Shown: positions 25,761 to 34,879, counted from the stretch's first letter. The stretch is 34,904 nucleotides of DNA from Candidatus Syntrophosphaera thermopropionivorans (GCF_004353895.1 NZ_SMOG01000016.1:1-34904); one strand, 5' to 3'. Notes: a model not told the origin generated them from the letters alone. Made by a program: numbers and translations.

Positions 25761-27350
25761 TCAGATACTCATCGTAGTTTTGCCGGGCTTAATCATTGTC
25801 TTTTCCATAATATAACGAGCAAAGACTATGGCACAGAACATAGAACCTACAATACCAATAGATAGTGTAACCGCAAAACCTTTAACTGGTCCTGTCCCAA
25901 ATTGATAAAGAACAATAGCAGCAATTAGAGTGGTTAAATTGGAATCCATAATAGTGACTGTGGCTCTTTTGAAGCCAGCATTTAAAGCTGCACTTGGAGT
26001 TCTACCAGCATCCAGTTCTTCTCTGATTCTCTCAAATATCAAAACATTCGCATCTACAGACATACCTATGGTTAAAATGATACCTGCAATACCAGGCATC
26101 GTTAAGGTGCCACCAAAAATGGTCATTGCAGCAAGAATGAATCCCACATTGAAGATGAGTACGAAATCGGCTATTAATCCAGCTCCTTTATAATACAGAG
26201 CCATAAAAATGATTACAGCCAAAATGCCAATTAATCCAGCTCTAAATCCACTTTTTATGCTATCTTCACCCAGAGTGGCAGAAACTTGAGTGCTATATTT
26301 GGGTTCTATGGGTGCAGATAAGCTTTCATTATTCAAAAGGATGGCAAGAGATTTGGCTTCCTGCTCAGTAAATTGTCCTGTTATCATAGCCTTACCATCT
26401 GGAATACGGTCCTGTATCACCGGAGCAGAATAAACTGTGTTATCCAATACAATTGCCAGTCTTCTACCTATATTATCTCCAGTGCAATTAGCAAATTTTC
26501 TTGCACCTGTGCGAGTGAAAGTTAAAGAAATATATGGTTTGTTAGCAATCTGAGGATTGGGACTATCAGATGGTCCAATTTCCATACTGGCTCTATCCAC
26601 ATCCGTTCCTTTTAATTGAGGTGTAGATTCCAGCACATACAGCACTACAGGTTCTCTGCTTGCTTTCTTTTTCTCATCAACACTTTCTAACACTAAATCA
26701 TAACCTTTGGGTTTTAAATTGACAAAAGTACTATCTTGAAGCAGGGAACGCACAATATCTAAATCTTCATAGCGAACAGCAAAATCCCTTTCTGTGGTGG
26801 TTATCAAAGATTTAAAGATACCCTCACCAGCTTTAACAGTATCTGCTCCTGCTTTAGCTAAAGCTTTATCCTCTTCAGCCAGTTTAGCCAAAACAGGGAA
26901 TTTATACAGATTCTCCTGTATTATGGCATCAATTTGATTGATAAATTTTTCCGCAATCTCGGGTTCTGCTACCAGTTTAAATTCCAGCACAGCAGATTTC
27001 ATAATCAAGTTTTCTGCTGCTATAGGATCTTTAACTCCAGGTAATTGAACCAGGATATCGCTTTCCCCCATCTTTTGAATGGTGGGTTCAGCTATGCCAA
27101 ATTGGTCAATACGATTCCTGATTATCCTGATATTATTTTCCACCGCAGCTGCTTTATCTGCCTCAGGCAAATCTTTAGTCACCACGGTTAGAACAATTTG
27201 AGTGCCACCACGAAGGTCAAGACCTAATTTGAGCTTCTGTTTTATAGGCCAATTCACATCCTCTGGCACAAATAACGGAGACAGGAAAATCAAAGTACCC
27301 AAAACGAATATTAAAATGGATACAGGAGTCAACCACGAGTACTTTCTCAT
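25761..27350 (-). CDS. secD: Protein translocase subunit SecD
   Basis: 529 residues with an N-terminal membrane helix, GLDLRGGTQIVLTV (the SecD D1 signature), a periplasmic P1 region (about 50-340) with IRIIRNRIDQFGIAEPTIQ and the LNNESLSAPI transition, and six membrane helices in total with MSVDANVLIFERIREEL. It is long enough for the usual P1 head domain. The heavily used secretion load suggested by the two large C25 proteins fits a complete SecDF. GGGAG (revcomp of CTCCC at 27359-27363) provides the ribosome site. The promoter is presumably in 27351-27480; a TATAAT (27394-27399, minus) is present without a well-spaced -35. Confidence 0.96.
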   Translation of the reverse strand: MRKYSWLTPVSILIFVLGTLIFLSPLFVPEDVNWPIKQKLKLGLDLRGGTQIVLTVVTKDLPEADKAAAVENNIRIIRNRIDQFGIAEPTIQKMGESDILVQLPGVKDPIAAENLIMKSAVLEFKLVAEPEIAEKFINQIDAIIQENLYKFPVLAKLAEEDKALAKAGADTVKAGEGIFKSLITTTERDFAVRYEDLDIVRSLLQDSTFVNLKPKGYDLVLESVDEKKKASREPVVLYVLESTPQLKGTDVDRASMEIGPSDSPNPQIANKPYISLTFTRTGARKFANCTGDNIGRRLAIVLDNTVYSAPVIQDRIPDGKAMITGQFTEQEAKSLAILLNNESLSAPIEPKYSTQVSATLGEDSIKSGFRAGLIGILAVIIFMALYYKGAGLIADFVLIFNVGFILAAMTIFGGTLTMPGIAGIILTIGMSVDANVLIFERIREELDAGRTPSAALNAGFKRATVTIMDSNLTTLIAAIVLYQFGTGPVKGFAVTLSIGIVGSMFCAIVFARYIMEKTMIKPGKTTMSI

Positions 27351-27843
27351 AACTTTAGCTCCCTAATTCTATTATTAGCTATCTAATAGCTTTATTATAC
27401 GCCATCTCTTTACATTCCCTTATTTCGTCAAGATTTAATTTAGCAATATAACGGGTTAGAAATAAATTAAAATTCTTCACTTATTCATATATTGCATGTA
27501 TAGAAAGAACGCTCAAATTTTTTCCCTGGATTTCATAAATTTCCTTCTCATTTTTCTGAGTATAGGCAAAAGAGAGTTCCAATAACACCTCATCCCTTCT
27601 GGACTCACTTTCCCAAGAGGGGAATTTGAGCTCTAAAATACAGTTATTTATATTAAAAGTCTTATCGGTTCTGCTGTTTGTTTTGGGATGTGAAATTTTT
27701 TAGATATATAAGTAAAAAAGACTGGACTAAAATGTGCCTTTAGAATAATGAACTTAATAAAGACATTATATCATAAAAGTTGGTTATTGGAATATAATTT
27801 GCTTTAATTAAAATTAAACTAAATAGAAATAAAGTTGGAAATT
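27351..27843. other. 493-base gene-poor stretch between secD and the second C25 gene
   Basis: This divergent spacer must hold the secD promoter (minus) and the C25 promoter (plus). A plus-strand TATAAT lies at 27793-27798 without a recognisable -35. A distant inverted repeat pairs GCTCAAATT (27511-27519) with AATTTGAGC (27623-27631). The middle, 27481-27699, is an open minus-strand frame lacking a start codon and is listed separately. No RNA gene or mobile element is recognised. Confidence 0.5.
27481..27699 (-). pseudogene. Start-less, protein-like ORF, possible gene remnant
   Basis: Translating the minus strand gives 72 codons without any Met between a TAA (27700-27702) and the TAA at 27481-27483. 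The product is protein-like in composition: SWESESRRDEVLLELSFAY, then TQKNEKEIYEIQG and KNLSVLSIHAIYE. No ATG is available and the region upstream is full of stops. I do not recognise the family. It could be the 3' remnant of a lost gene, a gene with a rare start codon, or a chance ORF in AT-rich DNA. Confidence 0.25.
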
Positions 27844-30800
27844 ATGAAAAAACTTATCTTAGTTCTTACCCTTTTGGCTGGCATTATTTATCTATCAGCC
27901 AATGTGATTTATACTTATAACTTAGCAGCTCCAGAGATTGAAACTGAAGGGAATTATATAAAGGTAAAATTAACTGGAGCACAAAGCTATGGTAATGCTG
28001 GAGCACCAGATTTACCCTGGATTGGCAGTAAACTTCTTTTACCTATGGGAGAAGAAGCAGTTGACATTCAGATAAATTTATCAGGTGCTAAAGATATAGT
28101 TTTAGACAAAAAAATAGCTCCTATCCAACCTCCCATAAAACTATCAGAAGTTGCAGTTGCACAAAGAATAGACCCTGATCCAGCAATTTACGATAGGTCA
28201 ATTGCTTATCCAGAACAAAAACATAATGGAAGTAATACTCAATATTTTGCTGGTCATCCTATAAACTTTACTGCTATCTGTCCTTTTGATTATAATCCGG
28301 TTGAAAATAAGCTAACCTTTTACCATCAGATAACAATCACTATTATAACCAGTCCTTCTTCAAAAGCCGTTGAAGCAAAGACACTTTTAAAGCAGGATGT
28401 GGATACTGCAGATAGACTTAAAAAAATAATTGATAATTCCCAAGCTATTCCGCGATATGAAGAACGCTTAGTAGGATACGATTATTTAATTATTTATGAC
28501 CAGGCAAAACAGACTCAGTGGTTACCCTTCAAATCTCTTTATGAAGATCGTGGTTTAAATGTTTATATGAAACCTATTCAAGAGATTATAGCACAAAATG
28601 CTGGAATTGATACTCAGGAAAAAATCCGTAACTATATCATTAGCTTTTATTCCCAGCAGCCCTTAAAATATGTTCTACTTGCAGGCGATACAGATGTTAT
28701 TCCTCATCGTGGTTTTTATGTAAATATGGGAAGCGGAGGTGAAGTTGATGCAGATATTCCAGCCGATATGTATTATAGCTGTCTTGATGGAAATTGGAAT
28801 ACAGATAATGATAATTATTGGGGTGAACCTATGGAATCGGATTTAGTTCCAGAATTATCTATAGGACGTTTTTGCTATAATTCAGATGATGAGATAGCCA
28901 ATTTTATCAATAAGACAAGTATGTATCTCAATAATCCAGTAATTCCTGAGATAAAATCCGCATTTTATGTAGGAGAATATCTTTGGGAAGGTCCTACCTG
29001 GGGTGGTGATTATATGGATGAAATGATAGGTGGAAGTAGTGCTAATGGTTATACCACTGTGGGAATTCCGGTTAATTGGAATATAACTACGCTTTATGAT
29101 AGAACTTACGGATCTTCTAATTCCTGGGGTGCTTCCCAAATTCGTCCCTTACTCAGTCAAGGACCAAATTTCGTTAATCACCTCGGTCATTCTAATACTA
29201 CCTATGCTATGCGACTAGCTGTAAATCAAGTCACTCCTACTACAATAACTAATAATGGAGTAAATCATAATTTTTCTATTATATTCACTCAAGGTTGTTA
29301 TGCGGGAGCCTTTGACAATAGAGAAACAAATGTTGGCTCCTACACAGTTGATTCTATTACAGAGAAATTTACCAGCATATCCACAGCAGCAGTTGCAATG
29401 ATAGCACATTCTCGTTATGGTTGGGGTGTAGTAGGTTCAACAGATGGAGCTTCTCAGCATATTCACCGTCAATTTATAGATGCTATTTTTGGAGAGGGAA
29501 TTTATCCATTGGGCAAAGCTCTTGATGACAGTAAAATTGATAATATCCCCTGGATAACAAACACTCCTGTAATGTATTGGGTAACTTATGAAACCAATGT
29601 TATTGGAGATCCAGCTTTGATGGCTTGGACTGATACTCCTCAACAGATTATTGCTGAACTCCCCTCTTACTGGATTGTTGGATTAAACTATTATCAGATT
29701 CAAACTAATGCGCCTAATGCTCTCTTCCGTATAAAGAATGGAGAAAATTTAATTTGTGAAACCACGGCAGATGCTTCTGGGATGATAACGATTACATTTT
29801 TAGGTAATCTCACTCCCGGTACTATAGATGTATATATTATTGCACCTAACTTTTTACCATTCCATCAACAAGTAGTCGTAGAAGCCAGTAATATGCCCTA
29901 CATAGTTCCTACTACAATTGCATTAATAGATGATGATGGTTTATATCATACTGGAGAAGAAATAAATATAAATGCAACTATTAAAAATGTAGGTTTGATG
30001 GATCAAATGGGACAGGGAACAATCACTCTATTAAGTAATTCCAGCAATGTCTTAGTGCTTAATGGTAGTGCTCAGTTCAATCCACTGGCTGTTGCTGATT
30101 CCACCGTAATTGCAGGGATTTTCAGAATCAGGATTCAAGGTTATTTTCCTGACCATCAGATAGCAAACCTCAATTTCCTCACTACCTTTGATGATTATTC
30201 GGTTACGACTCCATTTATAATTACCTTAAATACACCTGAACTTAATATAGATTCATATAACTTTGTAAATGACTGTCCTTTAATAATGCCTGGAGACCAA
30301 CCTTATCTTAATATGTTGGTTAGCAATAGTGGTTCAGGAAACGCTTATACACCAATGTTAATCCTATTTAGTGATAATCCCAATATAATTCTTTCTGAAA
30401 GTGAAGCCTTCCTACCTCCTATCAGTGCGGGTAATTCTGTATTTTGTGAAAATATATTCAGTGTTTATATCTCTGATGCCATCAGTGCAGGAACCGTAAT
30501 AAATATAGGTTATATGCTTTCTGCTGAAAATGGAAATACTATAGAAGGTAATTTTGTTTTATATGTAGGCAATCAGCATTATACTTATGAAAATGATTTT
30601 ACAGGATGGGATGTGTTGGCACCGCTTCCTAACTTTATCAATCAATGGCACCGGGAAAATTTTAGAAATCATACCACTAATGGAAGCTGGTCTATGAAAT
30701 TTGGTGGCATTGGAAATCTTAACTATGCTAATAGTGCTTATGGTGTCCTGGAAAGTCCAGAATTACCTTTAGTTCTAAATGCTCAACTCCATTTCTTTCA

Positions 30801-31419
30801 CTGGATGGATGCTGAAAATCATACTACCAATCCACAGTATGCTTGGGATGGCGGATTAGTTCAAATGTCTTTAAATGGTGGAGAATGGACTCAAATTACA
30901 CCTATAGGAGGCTATCCTTATAAGATATATAGCAATGTAGCTTCACCCTTTCCCGCAGAAACAAGAGTCTATTCTGGAACCTTTGACTGGACTGAAGCTG
31001 TATTTGACCTCTCTGGATATACTGGAACAGCTAAATTCAGATTTATATTTGGTTCCGATGGAGCAGTAACTAAAGAAGGTTGGTATATAGATGATTTGTA
31101 TATGGAAAACGAAGTCCCCAATAGTGACTTGGTTGAAACTATCCATTTTGAATTATATGAAAACTATCCCAATCCCTTCAATCCCACTACTACTATATCG
31201 TTTAACCTGCCTAAAAATGCTCCCGTTAATCTTGAGATATTCAATTTGAAAGGACAAAAAGTTCGCACTCTAATAAATAGTGAATTAAAAGCTGGGAAAC
31301 ATAATATTGTCTGGAATGGTCTGGATAATAATGGAAAACCCGTAGCAAGCGGAGTTTATTTCTATCGTTTAAGCAATGGAGAACAAATCCTTTCTCGTAA
31401 AATGATGTTGATGAAATAA
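27844..31419 (+). CDS. Secreted C25 (gingipain-like) cysteine peptidase with C-terminal sorting-like domain
   Basis: 1191 residues from ATG 27844 (an in-frame TTG nine bases earlier is unlikely). Order: signal peptide MKKLILVLTLLAGIIYLSA; a C25 propeptide-like region about 20-195 (GAPDLPWIGSKLLLP); the peptidase domain about 215-600 with YDYLIIYD, YVLLAGDTDVIPHRG and the dyad His449 (LGHSN) and Cys485 (QGCYAGAFDN); Ig/CARDB-like repeats to about 910; a MAM- or jelly-roll-like domain about 913-1085 ending GWYIDDLYM; then the FlgD-like/type-A sorting-like domain from about 1102 (ENYPNPFNP) to KMMLMK. Unlike the copy at 5177, both catalytic residues are present. It is probably a surface or extracellular protease after Sec and T9SS-like export. 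Its stop shares a base with cobB. Confidence 0.9.
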   Translation: MKKLILVLTLLAGIIYLSANVIYTYNLAAPEIETEGNYIKVKLTGAQSYGNAGAPDLPWIGSKLLLPMGEEAVDIQINLSGAKDIVLDKKIAPIQPPIKLSEVAVAQRIDPDPAIYDRSIAYPEQKHNGSNTQYFAGHPINFTAICPFDYNPVENKLTFYHQITITIITSPSSKAVEAKTLLKQDVDTADRLKKIIDNSQAIPRYEERLVGYDYLIIYDQAKQTQWLPFKSLYEDRGLNVYMKPIQEIIAQNAGIDTQEKIRNYIISFYSQQPLKYVLLAGDTDVIPHRGFYVNMGSGGEVDADIPADMYYSCLDGNWNTDNDNYWGEPMESDLVPELSIGRFCYNSDDEIANFINKTSMYLNNPVIPEIKSAFYVGEYLWEGPTWGGDYMDEMIGGSSANGYTTVGIPVNWNITTLYDRTYGSSNSWGASQIRPLLSQGPNFVNHLGHSNTTYAMRLAVNQVTPTTITNNGVNHNFSIIFTQGCYAGAFDNRETNVGSYTVDSITEKFTSISTAAVAMIAHSRYGWGVVGSTDGASQHIHRQFIDAIFGEGIYPLGKALDDSKIDNIPWITNTPVMYWVTYETNVIGDPALMAWTDTPQQIIAELPSYWIVGLNYYQIQTNAPNALFRIKNGENLICETTADASGMITITFLGNLTPGTIDVYIIAPNFLPFHQQVVVEASNMPYIVPTTIALIDDDGLYHTGEEININATIKNVGLMDQMGQGTITLLSNSSNVLVLNGSAQFNPLAVADSTVIAGIFRIRIQGYFPDHQIANLNFLTTFDDYSVTTPFIITLNTPELNIDSYNFVNDCPLIMPGDQPYLNMLVSNSGSGNAYTPMLILFSDNPNIILSESEAFLPPISAGNSVFCENIFSVYISDAISAGTVINIGYMLSAENGNTIEGNFVLYVGNQHYTYENDFTGWDVLAPLPNFINQWHRENFRNHTTNGSWSMKFGGIGNLNYANSAYGVLESPELPLVLNAQLHFFHWMDAENHTTNPQYAWDGGLVQMSLNGGEWTQITPIGGYPYKIYSNVASPFPAETRVYSGTFDWTEAVFDLSGYTGTAKFRFIFGSDGAVTKEGWYIDDLYMENEVPNSDLVETIHFELYENYPNPFNPTTTISFNLPKNAPVNLEIFNLKGQKVRTLINSELKAGKHNIVWNGLDNNGKPVASGVYFYRLSNGEQILSRKMMLMK

Positions 31420-32138
31420 TGAAGGTTACCAAAGATACCCGTGTCCTTGTTTTAACTGGTGCAGGCATTAGTGCTGAATCAGGTCTTAAGACTTTCCGTG
31501 ATGCGGGAGGTTTGTGGGAAAATCATAGAGTTGAAGATGTGGCAACCCCTGAAGCATTCAGAAGAGCACCAGTAATGGTCTGGAACTTCTATAAAGAACG
31601 CTGGCAACAAGCTCTTCAGGCTAAACCTAACCCTGGTCATCTTGCTCTTGCTAAACTTGAAAATTGGCTTCAAGATAACTTTCATCTCATAACTCAGAAT
31701 GTGGATGGACTTCATACCGCAGCAGGAAATAAACGAGTTATTGAGATGCATGGTTCGTTACATACCTGTTTTTGCACCCGCTGCCATACTCGTTTTCCTA
31801 TGAAAGATATCAATTTAGAGGAAGATATTCCTTTATGCCCTAAATGTAAAGGAATGCTGAGACCGGATGTTGTTTGGTTTGGTGAGGTTCCTTATCATCT
31901 GGATAAGATTGATGCACTATTACATAATTGTGATGTTTTTATGGTAGTCGGAACCAGTGGTGTGGTCTATCCTGCGGCAGGATTTGTGATGACAGCTCGT
32001 TATTTTGGAGCACATACCATAGCAGTAAATCTTAACCCGATGGAAAATAGTGAGTTTATAGATGAATTTTATCAGGGCAAGGCAGGAGAGATTTTGCCTC
32101 GCCTGATTGATGAGTGGATTAATTCAGCTGATAAATAA
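31419..32138 (+). CDS. cobB: NAD-dependent protein deacylase, class III sirtuin
   Basis: 239 residues. It removes acyl groups from lysines using NAD+. Rossmann and NAD motifs: TGAGISAESGLKTFR at 13-27, TQNVDGLH at 92-99, and the catalytic His111 in MHGSLH. The zinc cysteines are probably Cys119/Cys122 and Cys140/Cys143. Tyr58 and Arg61 (F-Y-K-E-R-W) match E. coli CobB Tyr92/Arg95 and SIRT5, which bind succinyl or malonyl lysine, so desuccinylase activity in addition to deacetylation is expected from established family knowledge. The ATG overlaps the peptidase stop (TAATG, 31417-31421), an unusual pairing of a cytoplasmic enzyme with a secreted protease. A bidirectional terminator follows at its stop. 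Confidence 0.95.
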   Translation: MKVTKDTRVLVLTGAGISAESGLKTFRDAGGLWENHRVEDVATPEAFRRAPVMVWNFYKERWQQALQAKPNPGHLALAKLENWLQDNFHLITQNVDGLHTAAGNKRVIEMHGSLHTCFCTRCHTRFPMKDINLEEDIPLCPKCKGMLRPDVVWFGEVPYHLDKIDALLHNCDVFMVVGTSGVVYPAAGFVMTARYFGAHTIAVNLNPMENSEFIDEFYQGKAGEILPRLIDEWINSADK

Positions 32139-32163
32139 AAGAGGGTTGAATGACCCTCTTTTT
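32137..32163. terminator. Bidirectional intrinsic terminator between cobB and arcC
   Basis: AAAAGAGGGT (32137-32146), loop TGAATG, ACCCTCTTTT (32153-32162): a perfect 10-bp stem, extending to five T residues on the plus strand and four U residues on the minus strand. The right arm touches the arcC stop codon (32162-32164), so it serves both convergent genes. Confidence 0.88.
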
Positions 32164-33109
32164 AATGTATTATTCTTGTTCCCGTTTTCCCTGAGAAGGC
32201 GGGAACAATTTTTTCAATGGAAGTGATGAGCACCTCTTGCCCACCTCGTTCAAGAAAATCAATAGCTGCTTTTATTTTTGGACCCATACTACCTGCGGGA
32301 AATTGATTTTCATTATAATATCGCTGGGCTTCTTTAATGGTTAAATAATCCAGGTCTTTCTGGTCTGGTTTGCCAAAATTGATAGCAACTTTCTCTACTC
32401 CCGTCAAAATGACAAATAAATTTGCCTCTATATTTAAAGCCAGAAGAGAACTGGCAAAATCTTTGTCAATTACGGCATCTACACCTTCATAAGTGCCATC
32501 TTCTTCTATATAGACTGGAATTCCACCTCCACCTACAGCAATTACTATCTTACCTTCATGCACCATTTCTTTAATAGTCTCAGCTGGAATTATTCTCTGC
32601 GGAAGCGGAGAAGGTACCACGCGACGATAACCTTTACCTGAATCTTCTCTAAGTTTCCAACCTAATTTCTGCTCCAGTTCTTTAGCTTCTTCTTGAGTAT
32701 AATAGGTGCTTCCTACAAACTTGGTAGGATTAAGCATACTGGGGTCATTTTTATCTACAATAACCTGAGAAATGATGGTGATAACATCTCTCTCAATTCC
32801 CGATAAGAGAAGTCTATTCTGCAAACTCTGTTCTATCATATAACCCATAGTGCCTTCTGTGGCTGCATTAAGTACACCTAAAGGAAGCGGTGGAATTCCT
32901 TCCTTTTCTCCCAGTTCCTGTTGACGAAGTAAATTTCCCACTTGTGGTCCATTGCCATGGGTTATAGCAAGTCTATAACCTTGACGAATAAGTTCTACCA
33001 CACCACCTAAAGAAGCACGAGTATTTGCAAACTGTTCAGTAATAGTTCCCCTTTCTCCTGCTTTAATGATGGCATTACCTCCTAAGGCAAGTAAGGCAAT
33101 TTTATCCAT
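32162..33109 (-). CDS. arcC: Carbamate kinase
   Basis: 315 residues, the usual length. It makes ATP from carbamoyl phosphate and ADP (or the reverse). Family features: ALGGNAI at 8-14, THGNGPQVGNLL, the PLGVLNAATEGTMGYMIEQ segment, KFVGSTYYTQEEA in the lid, RRVVPSPLP, VIAVGGGGIPV, GVDAVIDKDFASSLLA, LTGVEKV, and FPAGSMGPKIKAAIDF. In fermenters it yields ATP from arginine, agmatine or purine breakdown; no arginine deiminase or carbamoyltransferase gene is in the window, so the source is unknown. It is downstream of a COG2403 gene with an 83-base gap containing a hairpin. AGGA about five bases before the ATG sets the start. Confidence 0.95.
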   Translation of the reverse strand: MDKIALLALGGNAIIKAGERGTITEQFANTRASLGGVVELIRQGYRLAITHGNGPQVGNLLRQQELGEKEGIPPLPLGVLNAATEGTMGYMIEQSLQNRLLLSGIERDVITIISQVIVDKNDPSMLNPTKFVGSTYYTQEEAKELEQKLGWKLREDSGKGYRRVVPSPLPQRIIPAETIKEMVHEGKIVIAVGGGGIPVYIEEDGTYEGVDAVIDKDFASSLLALNIEANLFVILTGVEKVAINFGKPDQKDLDYLTIKEAQRYYNENQFPAGSMGPKIKAAIDFLERGGQEVLITSIEKIVPAFSGKTGTRIIH

Positions 33110-33131
33110 AATATCCTCATTTAGAATTAAG

Positions 33132-33157
33132 GGGAGCAGATTTCAGATTCTGCTCCC
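33132..33157. terminator. Intercistronic hairpin between the COG2403 gene and arcC
   Basis: GGGAGCAGA (33132-33140), 8-base loop, TCTGCTCCC (33149-33157): a perfect, GC-rich 9-bp stem. On the minus strand (the coding strand here) it is followed by CTTAATTC, not a U-run, so attenuation or mRNA stability is likelier than full termination. arcC may therefore be transcribed with its upstream neighbour at a different level. Confidence 0.55.
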
Positions 33158-33192
33158 ATTTAATTAATTATATCTTAAGCTTTATCTAAATA

Positions 33193-34506
33193 TTAATAAT
33201 CCTGGAGAACATCTTCCAGATTGGGTCTACCTATCTCTTGCAATTCATAGGTTACCTGACAGGCAGGATGTTTAATATTGATGATACGTCTCAAATCAAT
33301 AGGGGTGGCGATAACAACGCTATCGCATTCTGCATCATTAATGGTCTTCTCCAGGTCTTTAATTTGACGGTCACTATAACCCATTGCAGGTAGAAGAATG
33401 CCTATACCAGGATACTTTTCATAAGTTTCGGCAATTTCACCCACTGCCCATTCTCTCGGGTCAACCAAATCTTCACATCCATACTTATCAGCAGCAACAA
33501 CTCCTGCTCCATAAGTCATTTCACCATGAGTGAGAGTTGGACCATCTTCAACCACGAGAACTCTCTTACCAGTAATCAATTCAGGATGGTCTACCATTAA
33601 AGGAGAAGCTGCTTCTATAATCTTAGCCCGGGGATTGATAGCCCGAACATTTGCTCTTACTTCATTAATATCGTCCAGATCTGCACTATCAATCTTATTG
33701 ATTATCACTACATCTGCCCTATATAGATTGGTCTCACCAGGATGATAGGAGATTTCATCACCAGGACGATGTGGATCAACTACTACTATATTAAGCTGTT
33801 TATCAGAATAATAGAAAGGAAAATCATTATTTCCGCCGTCCCAGACAATTATATCTGCTTCTTTTTCTGCTTCATGCAGAATAGCTTCATAATCTACTCC
33901 AGCATATATAATGCTATTCATCTTGATATGAGGTTCATATTCTTCTCGTTCTTCAATAGTGCAATGATGGAAATCCAGATCTTCCATCTTAGCAAAACGC
34001 TGCACTTTCTGTTTCCCCAAATCACCATAAGGCATAGGATGACGAATAGATACCACATTTCTACCTTTCGCTTTTAAAGCTTTGACGATGGCACGAGTGG
34101 TCTGAGATTTTCCGCAACCAGTACGAACAGCACACACCGTTATTAAGGGTTTGCTGGTCTTAATCATTGTATTTTTCGTCCCCATCAGCATAAAATCTGC
34201 TCCACAAGCATTTACCAGAGAAGCCTTATGCATCACAACTTCATGAGCCTGGTCACTATAGGCAAATACCACTAAATCAACATTAAGATTCTTAATGAGT
34301 TCTGGTAATTCTGTTTCAGAATAAATCTTTATCCCATCAGGATACAATCTTCCTGCAAGCTCTGCAGGATATTTCTTATCGTCAATTCCAGGAATCTGGG
34401 TAGCAGTAAAAGCTACAACTTCATATTCCTCATTATCCCGGAAAAAGACATTAAAATTGTGAAAGTCTCTTCCGGCTGCACCCATTATCACTACTCTGCG
34501 TTTCAT
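33193..34506 (-). CDS. COG2403 P-loop protein, cyclic 2,3-diphosphoglycerate synthetase homologue
   Basis: 437 residues with GGAG and an ATG at 34506. Two parts are visible: an N-terminal Rossmann-like domain (about 1-120: VVIMGAAGRDFHNFN, DLVVFAYSDQAHEVV), and a P-loop NTPase domain with CAVRTGCGKSQTTRA (Lys133, Ser134), DIIVWDGGNNDFPF as Walker B region, VVVDPHRPGDE and VVIINKIDSAD, which resembles the GTPase-style N-K-x-D. The archaeal relative (Methanothermus cDPGS) makes the osmolyte cyclic 2,3-diphosphoglycerate, but bacterial COG2403 proteins are mostly uncharacterised. The linkage to carbamate kinase suggests a link to carbamoyl phosphate or a fermentation pathway; that is an inference. 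I would not annotate it as the synthetase without testing. Confidence 0.8.
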   Translation of the reverse strand: MKRRVVIMGAAGRDFHNFNVFFRDNEEYEVVAFTATQIPGIDDKKYPAELAGRLYPDGIKIYSETELPELIKNLNVDLVVFAYSDQAHEVVMHKASLVNACGADFMLMGTKNTMIKTSKPLITVCAVRTGCGKSQTTRAIVKALKAKGRNVVSIRHPMPYGDLGKQKVQRFAKMEDLDFHHCTIEEREEYEPHIKMNSIIYAGVDYEAILHEAEKEADIIVWDGGNNDFPFYYSDKQLNIVVVDPHRPGDEISYHPGETNLYRADVVIINKIDSADLDDINEVRANVRAINPRAKIIEAASPLMVDHPELITGKRVLVVEDGPTLTHGEMTYGAGVVAADKYGCEDLVDPREWAVGEIAETYEKYPGIGILLPAMGYSDRQIKDLEKTINDAECDSVVIATPIDLRRIINIKHPACQVTYELQEIGRPNLEDVLQDY

Positions 34507-34684
34507 TACTTTTCTCCTTTTGATAATTTTATTTCTTTTATATAAAGCAACCTTTTATTATAGCTTTGTGCGTCAAGATAAATTTCTGATTTAAAGGATT
34601 ACTGCGTGAAAGGAAGGAATGGTTTCTTAAATGCAATCTTAAAAGAGATTAATTATTCGGTAGTAAAATAACACCTTCATAACT

Positions 34685-34798
34685 TTATAAATTAAATATG
34701 GGAGTGTACAGATAATCGGGTCCAAAAGAAGACTCAATTATTTGAATAACTCCTAATTTAAAGATATCTTCTAATCCTTTTAAATAAATCAACCCAGT
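34685..34798 (-). pseudogene. Short protein-like ORF without start, possible remnant
   Basis: The minus strand reads 37 codons from after a TGA (34799-34801) to a TAA (34685-34687): LIYLKGLEDIFKLGVIQIIE, then SSFGPDYLYTPIFNL. The composition is that of a folded protein's C-terminus, but no ATG is available. An ATG in a neighbouring frame (34802-34804) would need a frameshift to reach it. Family unknown; chance cannot be excluded at this length. Confidence 0.18.
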
Positions 34799-34837
34799 TC
34801 ATTTTAAAAAAATTTAAAATAAAAAATAAAAAATAAC

Positions 34838-34843
34838 TTGACA
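34838..34843 (+). promoter_or_regulatory. Perfect -35 hexamer of a possible promoter for the next gene
   Basis: TTGACA at 34838-34843. Seventeen bases downstream the sequence is AATTAA (34861-34866), only three of six to a -10. It is the same TTGACA seen before atpE and envC, and points to a plus-strand gene beginning at or beyond the window edge. Confidence 0.28.
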
Positions 34844-34879
34844 AATAATATTCAAAGTTTAATTAAGAATTTAGAAAAA

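Noticed and set aside
27394-27431. TTGACG and TATAAT on the minus strand before secD as a promoter pair
   Set aside because: Spacer is 26 bases; a similar pair before the COG2403 gene has only eight, so no consistent promoter is supported.
33742-34077. 111-codon plus-strand ORF inside the COG2403 gene
   Set aside because: Antisense shadow; Ile/Phe-rich and without supporting signals.
34606-34671. Mini-ORF starting GTG in the final spacer
   Set aside because: Only 21 residues, GTG start, no conserved feature; likely chance.
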